DNA from: Runella aurantiaca
GTDB lineage: Bacteria > Bacteroidota > Bacteroidia > Cytophagales > Spirosomataceae
Direction: 5' to 3'
Assembly (NCBI RefSeq): GCF_003339505.1
Contig: NZ_QPIW01000007.1
Span: forward strand, 186,001 to 250,000
Length of the DNA stretch: 64,000 bases
Positions within the stretch are counted from its first letter, which is position 1; each line of letters starts with the position of its first letter. Of this stretch, positions 25,248 to 35,196 are shown piece by piece. Made by a program: the position numbers and the translations under genes. Below the pieces are notes generated by a model that saw only the letters and a list, made by a program, of their open reading frames with translations, was not told where the DNA came from and made no database searches.

Positions 25248-27290
25248 TTATTCGTTGATATAATTCAATTGTTTCCAAACGTCTTCCATCGTATTAACCG
25301 GCAATTGACAGGTTTTGTTAAAGCAAACGTACACTGTTGTCTGCTCTTGTTTGGCAATGCGTTCCTGCAAAAGTGGCAAATCCGAAACCGTTTTTGTACC
25401 CACCAGTATTTTGTTTGGCACAAAACGCTCTTCTAATTGTTTACGGAAATGCTCCATTTCTTCTCCAACGATGGCTATTTCGGCCGTAGGCTGCGCCCTT
25501 AATGCGTACAATGCCGCCCAATTGGTGCCCCATTGTACGTCGGTCAGGAGCGCATTCCGCATTTTTGCCAACATCCAATCCGATAATTTTACGTAGTCGG
25601 CGTAGTCAAACAATGTTCCTAAGGCAAACAGATTATGGGCCATGAGCGAATTGGAGGCGGGCATCACGTTGTCAAAAACCTCTTTTTTCCGTGCAATCAA
25701 TTCTTCGGCGTTACTATCCGTAAAATAAAAGAGTTCATCTTCAGCGTCGTACATATTCTCGGCGGCGTAGGCCATCAAATGCAACGCTTCGTCGAGCCAT
25801 TCTTCTTCAAAAGTAGCTTGATACAGACCCAAATAGCCATTAATGACCGCCGCATAATCTTCCAAAAAACCGACAATACTCGCTTTGCCATTTTTATAAC
25901 TATGCCAGAGTTGGTGGTTTGGCGCGGTCATTTTTTCTTTCAAAAAATGCGCATTTTTTAAGGCTAATTTTTTAAACTTTTCTTCGCCAAACGCCCGGTA
26001 AGCATCGGTTAGGCCTTTCAACATCAACCCATTCCACGAAGCAAGAATTTTATCATCCAACCCGGGCCGAATGCGGTTTTCCCGCGCTTTGAAGAGTTTT
26101 TGAAGGGCGTTTTGGTACGCTACTCCTTCGGCTTCTTTCTGTGGAAAAGGGGTTACTAAATGCAAATGATTGTAGCCATGCTCCCAGTTCCCCGAGGCTC
26201 TGATATTGTACAATTTAGAAAACCATCCAAAATCTTCCCCTAAGATTTCTTTCAATTCGGCCTGCGTCCAGATGTAAAATTTCCCCTCAATTCCTTCGCT
26301 ATCGGCATCAAGCGCCGAATAGAATCCGCCCTCTATACTCGTCATTTCGCGGGCCAGCCAATCAATGGTTTCGTACACACGGCTTTTGTATAAATCACTC
26401 TTGGTCAGGGTATATGCTTCCGAAAAAATGCTTACCAACTGACCATTATCGTAAAGCATTTTTTCAAAGTGCGGAATAAACCACTCATCATCTACCGAAT
26501 AACGCGCCCAACCACCCCCTACATGGTCATAAATCCCCCCCAATGCAATACGGTTGAGCGACAATTCAATGTGCCGCAGTGCTTCTGGATTGTGAGAAAC
26601 GGCATAGTATCGCAACAAGAATTTATAAATGGAAGGCATGGGGAATTTGGGGGCCCGATCCATCCCGCCTTTTTCGGTATCAAAATGGCCCTTAATTTTC
26701 TCAAACATTTCGTCCAAGTCGTTCCGCATTTGGACGGAGGAAAATGATTGCGCCGAAGCAAGCCCTTCTCCTATCTGGGTGTCTACGTGGAGGTTATATT
26801 TTTCAGATTCTTTGACCAGCATATTGTCCGTAAAACCAGCAGCCGATTTTACCAAATCTTCGTGATGATTCACAAACGCATTTTTAACACTGCCTAGCAA
26901 TTGCACCCAATTTTGGGCGGGCAAATACGTAACCCCGTAAAACGGCTTGGCGTCGGGCAGCAAAAAAACGTTTAGTGGCCAACCGCCCCTCGCCCCCATG
27001 GCATGAATAGCGTCCATGTAAATGGCATCAACATCGGGGCGCTCTTCGCGGTCTACTTTTATACACACAAAATCGGCGTTCATTACACCCGCAACCTGCT
27101 CTTTTTCAAAGCTTTCTCGCTCCATCACGTGGCACCAATGGCAAGCCGAATAGCCAATGCTTACGAGGATGGGCTTATTTTCGGTACGGGCCTTGGTCAA
27201 TGCTTCTTCTCCCCACGGATACCAATCTACAGGATTGTGGGCGTGTTGAAGCAAATAAGGCGAGGTTTCGTTTATGAGGCGATTTGACAT
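25248..27290 (-). CDS. DUF255 thioredoxin-domain protein (YyaL / SPATA20 family)
   Basis: A 680-residue protein with an N-terminal thioredoxin-like domain and a C-terminal alpha/alpha-barrel like that of GlcNAc epimerases. It begins [20 protein letters not shown] and carries the redox-type motif [12 protein letters not shown] near residue 47, both hallmarks of the family. Barrel blocks include [17 protein letters not shown] and [15 protein letters not shown]. The length is normal. There is no signal, so it is cytoplasmic. The biochemical role is poorly defined in bacteria. Confidence 0.92.
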   Translation of the reverse strand: MSNRLINETSPYLLQHAHNPVDWYPWGEEALTKARTENKPILVSIGYSACHWCHVMERESFEKEQVAGVMNADFVCIKVDREERPDVDAIYMDAIHAMGARGGWPLNVFLLPDAKPFYGVTYLPAQNWVQLLGSVKNAFVNHHEDLVKSAAGFTDNMLVKESEKYNLHVDTQIGEGLASAQSFSSVQMRNDLDEMFEKIKGHFDTEKGGMDRAPKFPMPSIYKFLLRYYAVSHNPEALRHIELSLNRIALGGIYDHVGGGWARYSVDDEWFIPHFEKMLYDNGQLVSIFSEAYTLTKSDLYKSRVYETIDWLAREMTSIEGGFYSALDADSEGIEGKFYIWTQAELKEILGEDFGWFSKLYNIRASGNWEHGYNHLHLVTPFPQKEAEGVAYQNALQKLFKARENRIRPGLDDKILASWNGLMLKGLTDAYRAFGEEKFKKLALKNAHFLKEKMTAPNHQLWHSYKNGKASIVGFLEDYAAVINGYLGLYQATFEEEWLDEALHLMAYAAENMYDAEDELFYFTDSNAEELIARKKEVFDNVMPASNSLMAHNLFALGTLFDYADYVKLSDWMLAKMRNALLTDVQWGTNWAALYALRAQPTAEIAIVGEEMEHFRKQLEERFVPNKILVGTKTVSDLPLLQERIAKQEQTTVYVCFNKTCQLPVNTMEDVWKQLNYINE

Positions 27291-27351
27291 GGCTGATTGT
27301 GTGGGTTAGTAAAATGATACATTTGGAATATGAGGAAAATATAAAGGTCGA

Positions 27352-27849
27352 TCACAACGGTTTTTCCATCATAAAATCTTCCATCAGAAAGCCATCGCCG
27401 ATGTCAATGGTCTCATTTCCCACGATGTTAAAACCCATTTTTTCGTAAAAACCAACGGCTTTGTTGTAACGATTTACGTTGAGCAACAGGGCTTTATTCT
27501 GGTTTTCGGTAGCAATTTCTCCGACGCGGTCAATGAGCAACGCCCCCACTCCTTTTCCCTGACTGGCGGGCAATAAGTAAATCTTATGAATTTTTGTTTT
27601 AGGTAACCCACTATAATTCAACTCATAAGAAACATATCCGAGGTATTCGTCACCTTCTTGGGCCAAAATAAAGACGTGCCCTTTCTCATCTATCTGGCTC
27701 GTCAGCGACGGAATGCTGTACATCCAGTCGAGCATATAAGCGATTTGTTTTTCGGAAAGAATAGCCCCAAAAGTAGCAGGCCAAGTTTCGTAAGCAATGC
27801 GCTTGATTTCGGGCAAATGCACTTTAGAAGCGGTAATTAGTTCAATCAT
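27352..27849 (-). CDS. GNAT family N-acetyltransferase
   Basis: A 165-residue acetyl-CoA-dependent acetyltransferase. The acetyl-CoA-binding motif A appears as IYLLPASQGKGVGALLIDRV near residues 88-108, with later strands LLLNVNRYNKAVGFYEKMGF and the typical ending. The substrate is unknown. The gene stands 61 bp downstream of the DUF255 gene start and is read in the same direction, but it is upstream in no obvious operon. Confidence 0.9.
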   Translation of the reverse strand: MIELITASKVHLPEIKRIAYETWPATFGAILSEKQIAYMLDWMYSIPSLTSQIDEKGHVFILAQEGDEYLGYVSYELNYSGLPKTKIHKIYLLPASQGKGVGALLIDRVGEIATENQNKALLLNVNRYNKAVGFYEKMGFNIVGNETIDIGDGFLMEDFMMEKPL

Positions 27850-27980
27850 TCTTGGTTGTTGGGCTTTTTTCTAAAACAGTTTTTGGTTTTCAAAGTTCCC
27901 CAAAAAGATGAGAGACTTCTCTACCTTGCAAACAACGCTAAAATTGAAAAATATCCACGCTAATTTTCTTATTCGTTCGT

Positions 27981-27988
27981 TATTTTTG
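27981..27988 (+). promoter_or_regulatory. Possible -7 box of the NlpC/P60 gene
   Basis: TATTTTTG, an exact TAnnTTTG match 60 bp before the ATG at 28049. No well-placed -33 TTTG was found. Confidence 0.4.
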
Positions 27989-28048
27989 CAGAATCCGCCC
28001 TTGAGGTACGCAGTAAATAGTTTTCCTTGACCGGTTATCCCTAACGCT

Positions 28049-28645
28049 ATGCGCTTTCGTCTATTTTTCCAGTCCTTACCTAAACAACATTTAGCACTTC
28101 ATTCTTGTGGTCTTTTTATTGCTTTAATGATGACTTCATGTGCGGTTTTCAGAACGTCGGAAGCCCCTTCGAGAAGTACAAACTCACGACCCGCAACAAA
28201 GGCTCCCGCGTCCAAACGTCCGTTGGCGGCTAAGCCCAAAGGTGCTTATGCCAATTACGTTCGCAATGTAGTAAATACGGCCCGCACCTTCACTGGAACG
28301 CCCTACCGCAGCGGAGGCAACGACCGTCGCGGCATAGACTGCTCAGGATTGGTTGCCAGTGTTTATACCGAAGTGGGGCTTAAAGTTCCCCGCATCTCGT
28401 GGCAACAGGCCGAATTTGGCACCGAAGTAGAAGAAGTACACGACATCAAAGCGGGCGACTGGATTTTTTACGTACCAGATGCGGGCAAAGCGGGCTACGT
28501 ATCGCACGTGGGCATCGTGACCGAAGTAAGGGGTAAAAACGAAATCATGTTCATCCACGCCTCTTCGTCCAAGGGCGTTCGGGAAGACAATCTCTATTCT
28601 AAATACTTCAAAAACAGATTTGTAAAGGCAATTCGGCCTTTTTGA
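28049..28645 (+). CDS. NlpC/P60 (C40) peptidoglycan hydrolase lipoprotein
   Basis: A 198-residue endopeptidase that cuts peptidoglycan stem peptides. The N-terminus has a signal ending in a lipobox (MMTSC, Cys near residue 31), then a basic/proline linker. The catalytic domain shows GTPYRSGGNDRRGIDCSGLV (the cysteine nucleophile is in DCSG), YVSHVGIVTE (His) and IMFIHASSSKGV (second His). The length is typical of Bacteroidota NlpC lipoproteins such as Spr-like enzymes. It converges on the FGE-like gene with a 4-bp gap. Confidence 0.92.
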   Translation: MRFRLFFQSLPKQHLALHSCGLFIALMMTSCAVFRTSEAPSRSTNSRPATKAPASKRPLAAKPKGAYANYVRNVVNTARTFTGTPYRSGGNDRRGIDCSGLVASVYTEVGLKVPRISWQQAEFGTEVEEVHDIKAGDWIFYVPDAGKAGYVSHVGIVTEVRGKNEIMFIHASSSKGVREDNLYSKYFKNRFVKAIRPF

Positions 28646-28649
28646 AAAA

Positions 28650-29471
28650 TCATTCTACGTCCGCCACTAGTCGAAAACCAATGGTATTGTTGGTAAATGT
28701 ATCTGGATTTAATGTTTTCAAGTCTTCTCCAAAAATAGGTCCTCCCCTGTAGGTAACGCGACAGAAAATACTGCCGTACATAAATGACCCGCCACGATGC
28801 GACCGAACGGTACCAGGGGTTTGTTTATCAGGTCCACGTGGATTGGTCTGTGCGGCATTTGTATAAGGAGCATACCAATCTCTGCACCATTCCCATACAT
28901 TTCCACTCATATCATACAGTCCCAAACTATTAGGGTTGAGTTTTCCAACATTCTGCGGACCGCTTCTGGAATTTCCATCGTACCACCCTACACTTGTAAG
29001 TACACTGCTCCCAGCATAACTCGTGGTTCTTGGCGACTTTCCGCCTCGGGCGGCATATTCCCATTCGGCCTCGGTTGGCAGTCGATAAGGCTTGCCAGTT
29101 TTATCGCTCAGCCATTCACAATAATCAACCGCATCTTTCCATGTCACACTCCTGACAGGATTATCCTCCGAATCTGCGTCAAAACCTACTGGTTTAGCAT
29201 GCCCTGTATCTTCGCAAAAATCACGGTATTGCTTAACCGTGACTTCGTACTTAGATATATAGAAGCTATTTAATGTTACCGCATGCATTGGCAGTTCATC
29301 ATCCATCTTTAACATACTCTGTTTATATGTCTCTATTTCTCGGTCAGTAGAGATTCTGCCCATTGTAAAACTTCCTCCTTCTACAAGCACCATCAAGGGG
29401 TCTAGAGAAGGTTCTTCCCACTTACATCCCATCCAAAATAGGAACGAAAAGCACAAAATAATTTTTTTCAT
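28650..29471 (-). CDS. Formylglycine-generating-enzyme-like (SUMF1) lipoprotein
   Basis: A 273-residue envelope protein with signal and lipobox FWMGC. The FGE-sulfatase domain fills the rest: VEGGSFTMGR, YISKYEVTVKQYRDFC, PVRSVTWKDAVDYCEWLS, YRLPTEAEWEYAARGG, GNVWEWCRDWY and IGFRLV. The active-site region near SFMYGSIFCRVTYRGG has a single Cys rather than the two-Cys pattern of true FGEs, so it is probably a structural relative, as GldK is in gliding/type 9 secretion. It follows the TPR gene at 29498 by 26 bp and is likely co-transcribed. Confidence 0.85.
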   Translation of the reverse strand: MKKIILCFSFLFWMGCKWEEPSLDPLMVLVEGGSFTMGRISTDREIETYKQSMLKMDDELPMHAVTLNSFYISKYEVTVKQYRDFCEDTGHAKPVGFDADSEDNPVRSVTWKDAVDYCEWLSDKTGKPYRLPTEAEWEYAARGGKSPRTTSYAGSSVLTSVGWYDGNSRSGPQNVGKLNPNSLGLYDMSGNVWEWCRDWYAPYTNAAQTNPRGPDKQTPGTVRSHRGGSFMYGSIFCRVTYRGGPIFGEDLKTLNPDTFTNNTIGFRLVADVE

Positions 29472-29497
29472 AATATTTCAGCAGCTAATAATTTCAA

Positions 29498-30724
29498 TCA
29501 AAAACGATACTGTAACGCTACCCCCCAATTGTCCGAAGTAGGCTCTATGCGCAACGCTGATGATCTTGCCTTGGGCTTTTTAAGCAGCAAAATTGTTTCT
29601 GCAATGATTGCTCCAGCGGCTACTCCCAAACAAACATTGTATATCTTGGTTTTGCCTTGAGCATCTTTTACTTCTTGGTAGGCTTTCTTCCAATTGGCAT
29701 ACTCAGCACGCCCTGTACCTAGCGCATAATATGCTTCCAATTTGGAATTATATTGGCTTCTGAGCATAAAAGCATACACCCCCGCTCCTATTCCCACCGC
29801 ACCAACGGCAATTTTAGGGACTAAATTTTGGTTAGGGGCAGTGGGCAATTTTACTTCTTGAATAGGCTTGGTTTCTTTTTTTGCTACCTCTGGTCTGGTG
29901 ATGGGCTCGGCAGGTTTGTTATCTACCGACTTTTGTGTTTCTACTGGTTCTTTCGGTGTAGTTTTGGGTTCCTGCTTCGCTACTTTTGCAGCCTCCGCTT
30001 TTTTGTCAGTATCGGCTTTCAGTTCTTTTTCAGTCGTGTTGATAAGATTTGCCAATACCGCTTTGGTTTGGATATCGGCGTAAGGCATGGCTTCTTCGTA
30101 GCTTTTCTTTGCCTCAATAAATTGATTTTTAGCAAATTGCTGGTTGCCTCTTTGCTGAAGATGCTCGGTGATTAGTCGCCGTGTGATGGGGTCACCGCTG
30201 TTTATTTCCAGAATTTTTTTCAGATACGCCAACCCTTCCAAGCCGTTGCCGCGAGCCAATGTATTTTTGGCATCGGTCTGAAAAGCTGCCGCCATACGAC
30301 AGAATTTGATTTGCTCTTTTACGTATGCATCACTCCCAAAAGAAGGCACGTTGAGACAGGCCTCATATTTCTTCTGGGCCGCTTCATAGTCTCCTCTTTT
30401 AAACAAATCATCCCCCTCTTTTCGGTTTAATTCAGCGATTCGAACGTTTTCTGACTCTTTTTCTACCTTCGGTGGCGTTTTTTTCGGAACCGTTTGGGTG
30501 TTTGCTTTCTTAAGCGCATCATTTGCTTTTTTGAGTTGGCTTTTGCAGTAGGCATCATTGTCCCGAATCCGGAGGGCCCGCTCGTAATTATCCTTTGCGC
30601 ATTGATAATCCTGTTTTACAAAACAGGCATCTCCCCGCTTTTTATAGTCATCAAAAGTGACTTTTTGGGCAAAAGACGCTCCTGAAAGCAGGAAAAGCGT
30701 CAGAAACAGAAGGAGTGATTTCAT
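29498..30724 (-). CDS. Exported TPR-repeat protein
   Basis: A 408-residue protein with a cleavable signal (MKSLLLFLTLFLLSGASFAQ). TPR-like repeats are visible as YKKRGDACFVKQDYQCAKDN, GDDLFKRGDYEAAQKKYEAC and QRGNQQFAKNQFIEAKKSYE. A Lys/Pro/Thr-rich linker follows (about 235-295), then two hydrophobic segments (IAVGAVGIGAGVYAFML and YNVCLGVAAGAIIAETILLL), ending in LQYRF. It may scaffold the lipoprotein encoded next, as TPR/FGE pairs do in Bacteroidota envelopes; this is inference. Confidence 0.78.
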   Translation of the reverse strand: MKSLLLFLTLFLLSGASFAQKVTFDDYKKRGDACFVKQDYQCAKDNYERALRIRDNDAYCKSQLKKANDALKKANTQTVPKKTPPKVEKESENVRIAELNRKEGDDLFKRGDYEAAQKKYEACLNVPSFGSDAYVKEQIKFCRMAAAFQTDAKNTLARGNGLEGLAYLKKILEINSGDPITRRLITEHLQQRGNQQFAKNQFIEAKKSYEEAMPYADIQTKAVLANLINTTEKELKADTDKKAEAAKVAKQEPKTTPKEPVETQKSVDNKPAEPITRPEVAKKETKPIQEVKLPTAPNQNLVPKIAVGAVGIGAGVYAFMLRSQYNSKLEAYYALGTGRAEYANWKKAYQEVKDAQGKTKIYNVCLGVAAGAIIAETILLLKKPKARSSALRIEPTSDNWGVALQYRF

Positions 30725-30863
30725 GGGCGTTCGGAGGAGCTAAATGAGAATTTTCCACGACGAAAGGAATTACTTCCGCTCATTGTTACGCCAATTTAAC
30801 GCTTATTCTCCTCACCCACAACGATGATTTACTTAACGGTAAACGCCTACGCGCCTAAGAAGG

Positions 30864-32105
30864 TTACTCTAACAACGCCCCCAATTGTTTACCAGCGATA
30901 TACCCTGTCGTCCAAGCCGCCTGAAAATTATACCCACCCGTAATGCCGTCAATGTCCAATATTTCTCCCGCAAAAAACAGCCCCCGTACCTTGCGACTTT
31001 CGAGCGTTTTGGGGTTTACGTCCGACAACGCCACGCCGCCGCAGGTGACAAATTCTTCTTTGAACGTAGTTTTGCCGCGTACATCCAGTTGAAAATTGGT
31101 TAAATGCTCCACCAATCGGTTCATATTCTTGGCGGGCAAATCCGCCCACCGCATGGTATCGGGGATGTTGGCCAGTTCAACCAACTGCTTCCAAAGCCGT
31201 TGGGGCAATCCAAAAGGCGCTTGGGTTGGCACAAACTTGGCCCGCCAACCCGAATCGCGCTGCAAATCGGTGAGCTGCTGCAAAATTTCGTTTGGCTTTT
31301 TATTGGTAAAATTAACCAACGACACAAATTGATAGTTTTTGTCCGACAACTCACGCGCCCCCCACGCCGACAGCCGTAGCACGGCGGGGCCGCTCACGCC
31401 CCAGTGCGTAAAAAGTAACGGCCCCGTTTCTACCAATTTGCTACCCGCCAATTTCACGCCCACGCCACTGACCGAAACACCCATCAGGTCTTTGAAAGGA
31501 ATAACAGGAATATTAAACGTGAACAATGAAGGTACGGGAGTCACAATTTCAACCCCCAACTCACTCAGCCAATCATAGCCACTCAACTGCGGATGCCCGC
31601 CTGAAGTAACCAGCACCCGGTCGGCGTGGAGTACCTCGCCCGATTGCAGCACCACCTCAATGCCCGTCGGAACAGGCTTCAATTGAGTCACCCCTGCCCC
31701 CGTCCTAATTTTTACCCCTGCATGATGGGCCGCTTTCATCAAACAGTCTACAATCGTGTCGGAGGTGTTGGTGGCGGGAAACATCCGTCCATCTGGCTCG
31801 GTTTTGAGCGGCACGCCGCGCCCTTCAAACCACTTGATAGTGTGTTGATTGTTGAAGGTTTCAAACAAAGAACGCAAAAATTTAGCCCCGCGCGGGTAGC
31901 CTTTCAATAACTCAGGCAAGGTCGCTACGGCATTGGTCACGTTGCAGCGGCCGCCCCCCGAGATGCGTACCTTATTGAGTAATGTTCTGTTTTTTTCCAG
32001 AAGAATAACGTTGGCGTCTTTGAAAGTTTCAGCCGCTGTAATGGCGCCCATAAAGCCCGCCGCTCCGCCGCCTATGACAATGAGTTGAAGTTGTTGCACA
32101 TTCAA
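30864..32105 (-). CDS. BaiN/HI0933-like FAD-dependent oxidoreductase
   Basis: A flavoprotein of about 413 residues. The dinucleotide motif LIVIGGGAAGFMGAI begins within ten residues of the chosen start, and the family hallmark KVRISGGGRCNVTN follows. The C-terminal motif GITGGYNFQAAWTTGYIAGK closes the FAD site. The open frame continues upstream to an ATG at 32219, but those residues are not like the family and overlap the divergent nuclease gene. A TTG at 32105 or GTG at 32099 is therefore the likelier start. Family members include a bile-acid dehydratase-related reductase; the substrate here is unknown. Confidence 0.88.
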   Translation of the reverse strand: MNVQQLQLIVIGGGAAGFMGAITAAETFKDANVILLEKNRTLLNKVRISGGGRCNVTNAVATLPELLKGYPRGAKFLRSLFETFNNQHTIKWFEGRGVPLKTEPDGRMFPATNTSDTIVDCLMKAAHHAGVKIRTGAGVTQLKPVPTGIEVVLQSGEVLHADRVLVTSGGHPQLSGYDWLSELGVEIVTPVPSLFTFNIPVIPFKDLMGVSVSGVGVKLAGSKLVETGPLLFTHWGVSGPAVLRLSAWGARELSDKNYQFVSLVNFTNKKPNEILQQLTDLQRDSGWRAKFVPTQAPFGLPQRLWKQLVELANIPDTMRWADLPAKNMNRLVEHLTNFQLDVRGKTTFKEEFVTCGGVALSDVNPKTLESRKVRGLFFAGEILDIDGITGGYNFQAAWTTGYIAGKQLGALLE

Positions 32106-32213
32106 AAATTTGGTATTTAGCTGCAAATGTCCAAAAATCTTTGCGCATCTGGATGCTAAACGCGAGGTTTTATCCCGTTCTTTGCAATAATTATCAAAAA
32201 CTCTAACATCGGA

Positions 32214-33260
32214 ATGCACCGCAAAGGATTACGCTTGGGGAATACCCTTTTTTTACTTTTCTTTTTTATTGTTATCGGTCTTGTGCTACACTATCGCGGT
32301 CGGACCAAACCGCTCGTGGCCTTTTGGAATGATGTAAAGAGTGTATTTGTTTACGATAAAAACCCACCAGAACGCGGCAAAAATCCTTATAAAGTCCCCG
32401 AATCAAGCGATGTGGCCGTTGATGACCGCACCGACGACGATGTAGCTTCTGACGACCGTACGTTGTTGGAAAAAGAGGGGATTGACAAATCTTCAAACAC
32501 CACAACCGACGAAGAAACCGAAGAGGAAAGTACGTCTTCAGCTACCAACGTCGAATACGCGAAGGTGAAGGATTTTAACTTTCCTGCCATCGGCTCCAAT
32601 GACCAAATCATTCGCCATCATAAGATTACGCTGCGTTATCGCGAGCAATACGAACAGGCCGACTGGGTCGCTTATAAATTGACCGGCGACGAAGCCCGCG
32701 CTTACCTCTCCCGCGACGGCAACAAGTTCGTTCCAGACCCACTTGTACCTACGGGTTCGGCCATCACATCAGATTATACCCGTACGGGTTATGATCGTGG
32801 TCACTTGGCTCCCGCTGGTGATTTCAACATCAATCCTTCTGACAAGCAGGAAACCTTTTACATGAGCAATATTAGCCCACAAGTGCCTGACTTTAATCGT
32901 GGTATCTGGAACGACTTGGAACAAAAATTTCGTCAATGGGCCCAACGTGACGGCGAATTATACATTGTAACGGGCCCCGTACTTAAACCAGGCCTGCCCA
33001 CCATTGGGAATAGAAATGAGATTGCGGTGCCCGAAATGTACTATAAAATTGCCCTGTGCCTCACCGACGACCAACCTCGGATGATTGGTTTTGTGCTCAA
33101 AAATGAGTTTTCGAGCGAAAACCTCAAAACGTTTGTGGTTAGTGTGGATGAAATTGAACGATTGACGGGTATTGACTTTTTCACCCGTTTACCCGATGCA
33201 CTTGAGAAGAAATTAGAAAGTGCCAATACCACCAAAGGATGGTTTTCGGCCCGCAACTAA
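32214..33260 (+). CDS. Membrane-anchored DNA/RNA non-specific endonuclease
   Basis: A 348-residue nuclease of the beta-beta-alpha metal finger (NUC1/EndoG) family. An uncleaved N-terminal membrane helix (NTLFLLFFFIVIGLVLHY) is followed by an acidic, low-complexity linker rich in D, E, S and T (about 45-115) and then the catalytic domain. The active-site motif YDRGHLAPAGDF supplies the catalytic His, and YMSNISPQ with the downstream RGIWNDLE supplies the Asn for metal binding. It probably faces the periplasm and degrades incoming or released nucleic acid. It converges on the DUF1460 gene with a 4-bp gap. Confidence 0.9.
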   Translation: MHRKGLRLGNTLFLLFFFIVIGLVLHYRGRTKPLVAFWNDVKSVFVYDKNPPERGKNPYKVPESSDVAVDDRTDDDVASDDRTLLEKEGIDKSSNTTTDEETEEESTSSATNVEYAKVKDFNFPAIGSNDQIIRHHKITLRYREQYEQADWVAYKLTGDEARAYLSRDGNKFVPDPLVPTGSAITSDYTRTGYDRGHLAPAGDFNINPSDKQETFYMSNISPQVPDFNRGIWNDLEQKFRQWAQRDGELYIVTGPVLKPGLPTIGNRNEIAVPEMYYKIALCLTDDQPRMIGFVLKNEFSSENLKTFVVSVDEIERLTGIDFFTRLPDALEKKLESANTTKGWFSARN

Positions 33261-33264
33261 ACCA

Positions 33265-34077
33265 CTAATCATTGATTCGTAGCACCACCACGCCGCTGTG
33301 TTTTTTGATTTTAGCGAGGTAATCAGCCAAAGGCTCGACCGAGAATGTTACTTTTTTTAGGTCAGAAGAAGCGTGTAGAAAATACGCCCGGGCCCCTTTT
33401 CGTACCACAAAACCTTCATGGTTAAAATCCAATCCCGCAATGCCAGAGGTTATACCAATAATATCCCCATCCCGTAATTTAGACTCTATCGCAGCGACCT
33501 TGTTTTTAGGAATATAAAACCACGGTATTTGGGATAATTGCTTCTCGACATTTTGTATTTCAGCCACCGTTTTTTCATCGTTCAAGGCGGGATAAAACCC
33601 TCGATGAGTGGTCATAAACTGAATTGTGGGCTGTATTTTCAACCCGCCCAATGACTCCGTAACGTCCACAAGCCATCCTTGGGCCACGGCCTGATGTTTC
33701 CATTCGAGAAAATAATGAAGCCGTGAGCTATATCCCGTAATTTTTCCGTTGCGGTAGCGCAATTTTTGGAGGAAATTTTGGTATTTATCATACCTGCCCG
33801 ACGCTTTTTGGGTCAGCATCAGGGCCAGCACTGATTCCACAAAAGTGTAACAATCAAAGGTTTGCAAATCACACACGAGGGCTTCAGGCGTTTTTTCAAG
33901 GGTATGCGCAACGTAGGGTTTTCCCAAGAAGCTTTCTGCGATGTGCAAAGCGCTCTCGGCATGGGTCGCTTTGGGAGGCAAGCGCATTTTTTCGGCAAAC
34001 ACCGCCTCTGTTTGGGCATAAAGCGACTTTACAAAAAGGCCAATAAGCAAAAAAATAATTGCAGGGGTCTTTGTCAT
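33265..34077 (-). CDS. DUF1460 N-acetylmuramoyl-L-alanine amidase-like protein
   Basis: A 270-residue exported protein of the NlpC/P60-related DUF1460 family, members of which act as N-acetylmuramoyl-L-alanine amidases. A signal peptide (IIFLLIGLFVKSLYAQ) precedes the domain. The catalytic cysteine is in DLQTFDCYTFVESVLA near residue 75; the family blocks TGYSSRLHYFLEW and NHEGFVVRKG follow, the latter carrying a His. It has the normal length for the family. It probably contributes to cell-wall turnover along with the NlpC/P60 and GH25 enzymes in this window. Confidence 0.88.
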   Translation of the reverse strand: MTKTPAIIFLLIGLFVKSLYAQTEAVFAEKMRLPPKATHAESALHIAESFLGKPYVAHTLEKTPEALVCDLQTFDCYTFVESVLALMLTQKASGRYDKYQNFLQKLRYRNGKITGYSSRLHYFLEWKHQAVAQGWLVDVTESLGGLKIQPTIQFMTTHRGFYPALNDEKTVAEIQNVEKQLSQIPWFYIPKNKVAAIESKLRDGDIIGITSGIAGLDFNHEGFVVRKGARAYFLHASSDLKKVTFSVEPLADYLAKIKKHSGVVVLRIND

Positions 34078-34317
34078 AATCGGGTTCTGTCAAGCTGAAA
34101 CCTTAAAAGTAAGCGGCATCTCGAACTAGTTTGAATGGCCAAGAGGGTATGCCTGACTAAAATAAAAAAAGTACAAAATTCACTCGTTCTAACAACCAGC
34201 AATTTACAATTTGAAAAAATATCCTGAACCTTACACCCATGAAAATAGTTTAAAATAGTGAAAGAATCAGCAACCTTTAAGCGATTTTTAACGTATAGTG
34301 ACTTGACTTTATTAGGT

Positions 34318-34325
34318 ATTTTTGT
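34318..34325 (+). promoter_or_regulatory. Possible -7 box of the 34356 gene
   Basis: TATTTTTG, an exact TAnnTTTG match placed 31 bp before the ATG at 34356; no clear -33 element. Confidence 0.4.
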
Positions 34326-34355
34326 TATGTTTAAGTAAAATTTTTGTTAAGTCTG

Positions 34356-35114
34356 ATGAAATCTATCTCAACCATAATTCTGGCTTTTTTGCTCCTTTCC
34401 GAAGTGGCATGGGGTCAGCAGCGTCGTGCTAAAACAAACCTTGAAGACGAGGAGGAAGAATATTCTACCATAACAACCTACGGAGTTACGACCAATACCA
34501 ACTCTGGCCTGTTGGGTGGATTGGTGGTTCGACATTCAACCCGAATGGATAAAGACCTGTTTGGAAGAGCGCAGTACCGTTATTTAGCCCTTGAATTGGT
34601 CAACGTACGACACCCAAAAGAACTCGCTCAATCAAGCAACACGGGCGCACGATTTACGCCCGGCAAACAAAATTATCTTTTTGCGTTGCGTCCGCAATAT
34701 GGCCGTGAAATCATCCTTTCCAACCGCAACAATGAAGAAGGGATTTCCATCAACGGGATATTGGCCGTCGGCGCTTCATTGGGGATATTGAAACCGTATT
34801 TTATTCAGTACCAAGTACGCCCCGGCGTGGTTCGTACCGAAGCTTATGACCCGATTAAACACACCGATTTGGGCAATATTTTGGGCGCTGGCAACATTAT
34901 GCAAGGCATCGGACAATCGAAAATCGTGCCGGGCGTCAATGCCAAAATCGCGTTCAGTTTTGAATTGAGTGCCTTTCGGAGCAATCTCACTGGTTTGGAG
35001 ATTGGCTTCCTGACCGAACTCTTCAGCAAAGCCCCCGTGATTATACCTTTTGCCGAAAATCGTAGTTTGTTCACTTCTGGTTACGTAACTTTGTTTTTCG
35101 GTAACAAGAAATAG
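34356..35114 (+). CDS. Predicted outer-membrane beta-barrel protein, unknown function
   Basis: A 252-residue exported protein. The ATG at 34356 begins a clean signal (MKSISTIILAFLLLSEVAWG); a TTG four codons earlier is not needed. The mature part alternates hydrophobic and polar residues in short strands (SGLLGGLVVRHSTRM, YLFALRPQYGREII, GYVTLFFGNKK) and ends in a barrel-like fashion, suggesting a porin-type envelope protein. An acidic stretch, NLEDEEEEYS, follows the signal. I do not recognise the family. lipA follows after a hairpin. Confidence 0.6.
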   Translation: MKSISTIILAFLLLSEVAWGQQRRAKTNLEDEEEEYSTITTYGVTTNTNSGLLGGLVVRHSTRMDKDLFGRAQYRYLALELVNVRHPKELAQSSNTGARFTPGKQNYLFALRPQYGREIILSNRNNEEGISINGILAVGASLGILKPYFIQYQVRPGVVRTEAYDPIKHTDLGNILGAGNIMQGIGQSKIVPGVNAKIAFSFELSAFRSNLTGLEIGFLTELFSKAPVIIPFAENRSLFTSGYVTLFFGNKK

Positions 35115-35119
35115 CCTTC

Positions 35120-35175
35120 GCTAACAGTTAGTTATTTGTCAATCGCTGAAAAAATCTTTACAAATAACTGTTAGC
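35120..35175 (+). terminator. Long hairpin between the barrel gene and lipA
   Basis: GCTAACAGT (35120-35128) and TATTTGT (35133-35139) pair with ACAAATAACTGTTAGC (35160-35175), leaving a 4-nt bulge and a 20-nt loop. No T tract follows, so it may be a processing or regulatory hairpin in the lipA leader instead. Confidence 0.45.
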
Positions 35176-35196
35176 TGGCAACAATTAACTTCAGAA

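Noticed and set aside
30864-32219. Full 451-residue form of the FAD protein
   Set aside because: The extra N-terminal residues before the dinucleotide fold are not family-like and overlap the divergent nuclease gene.
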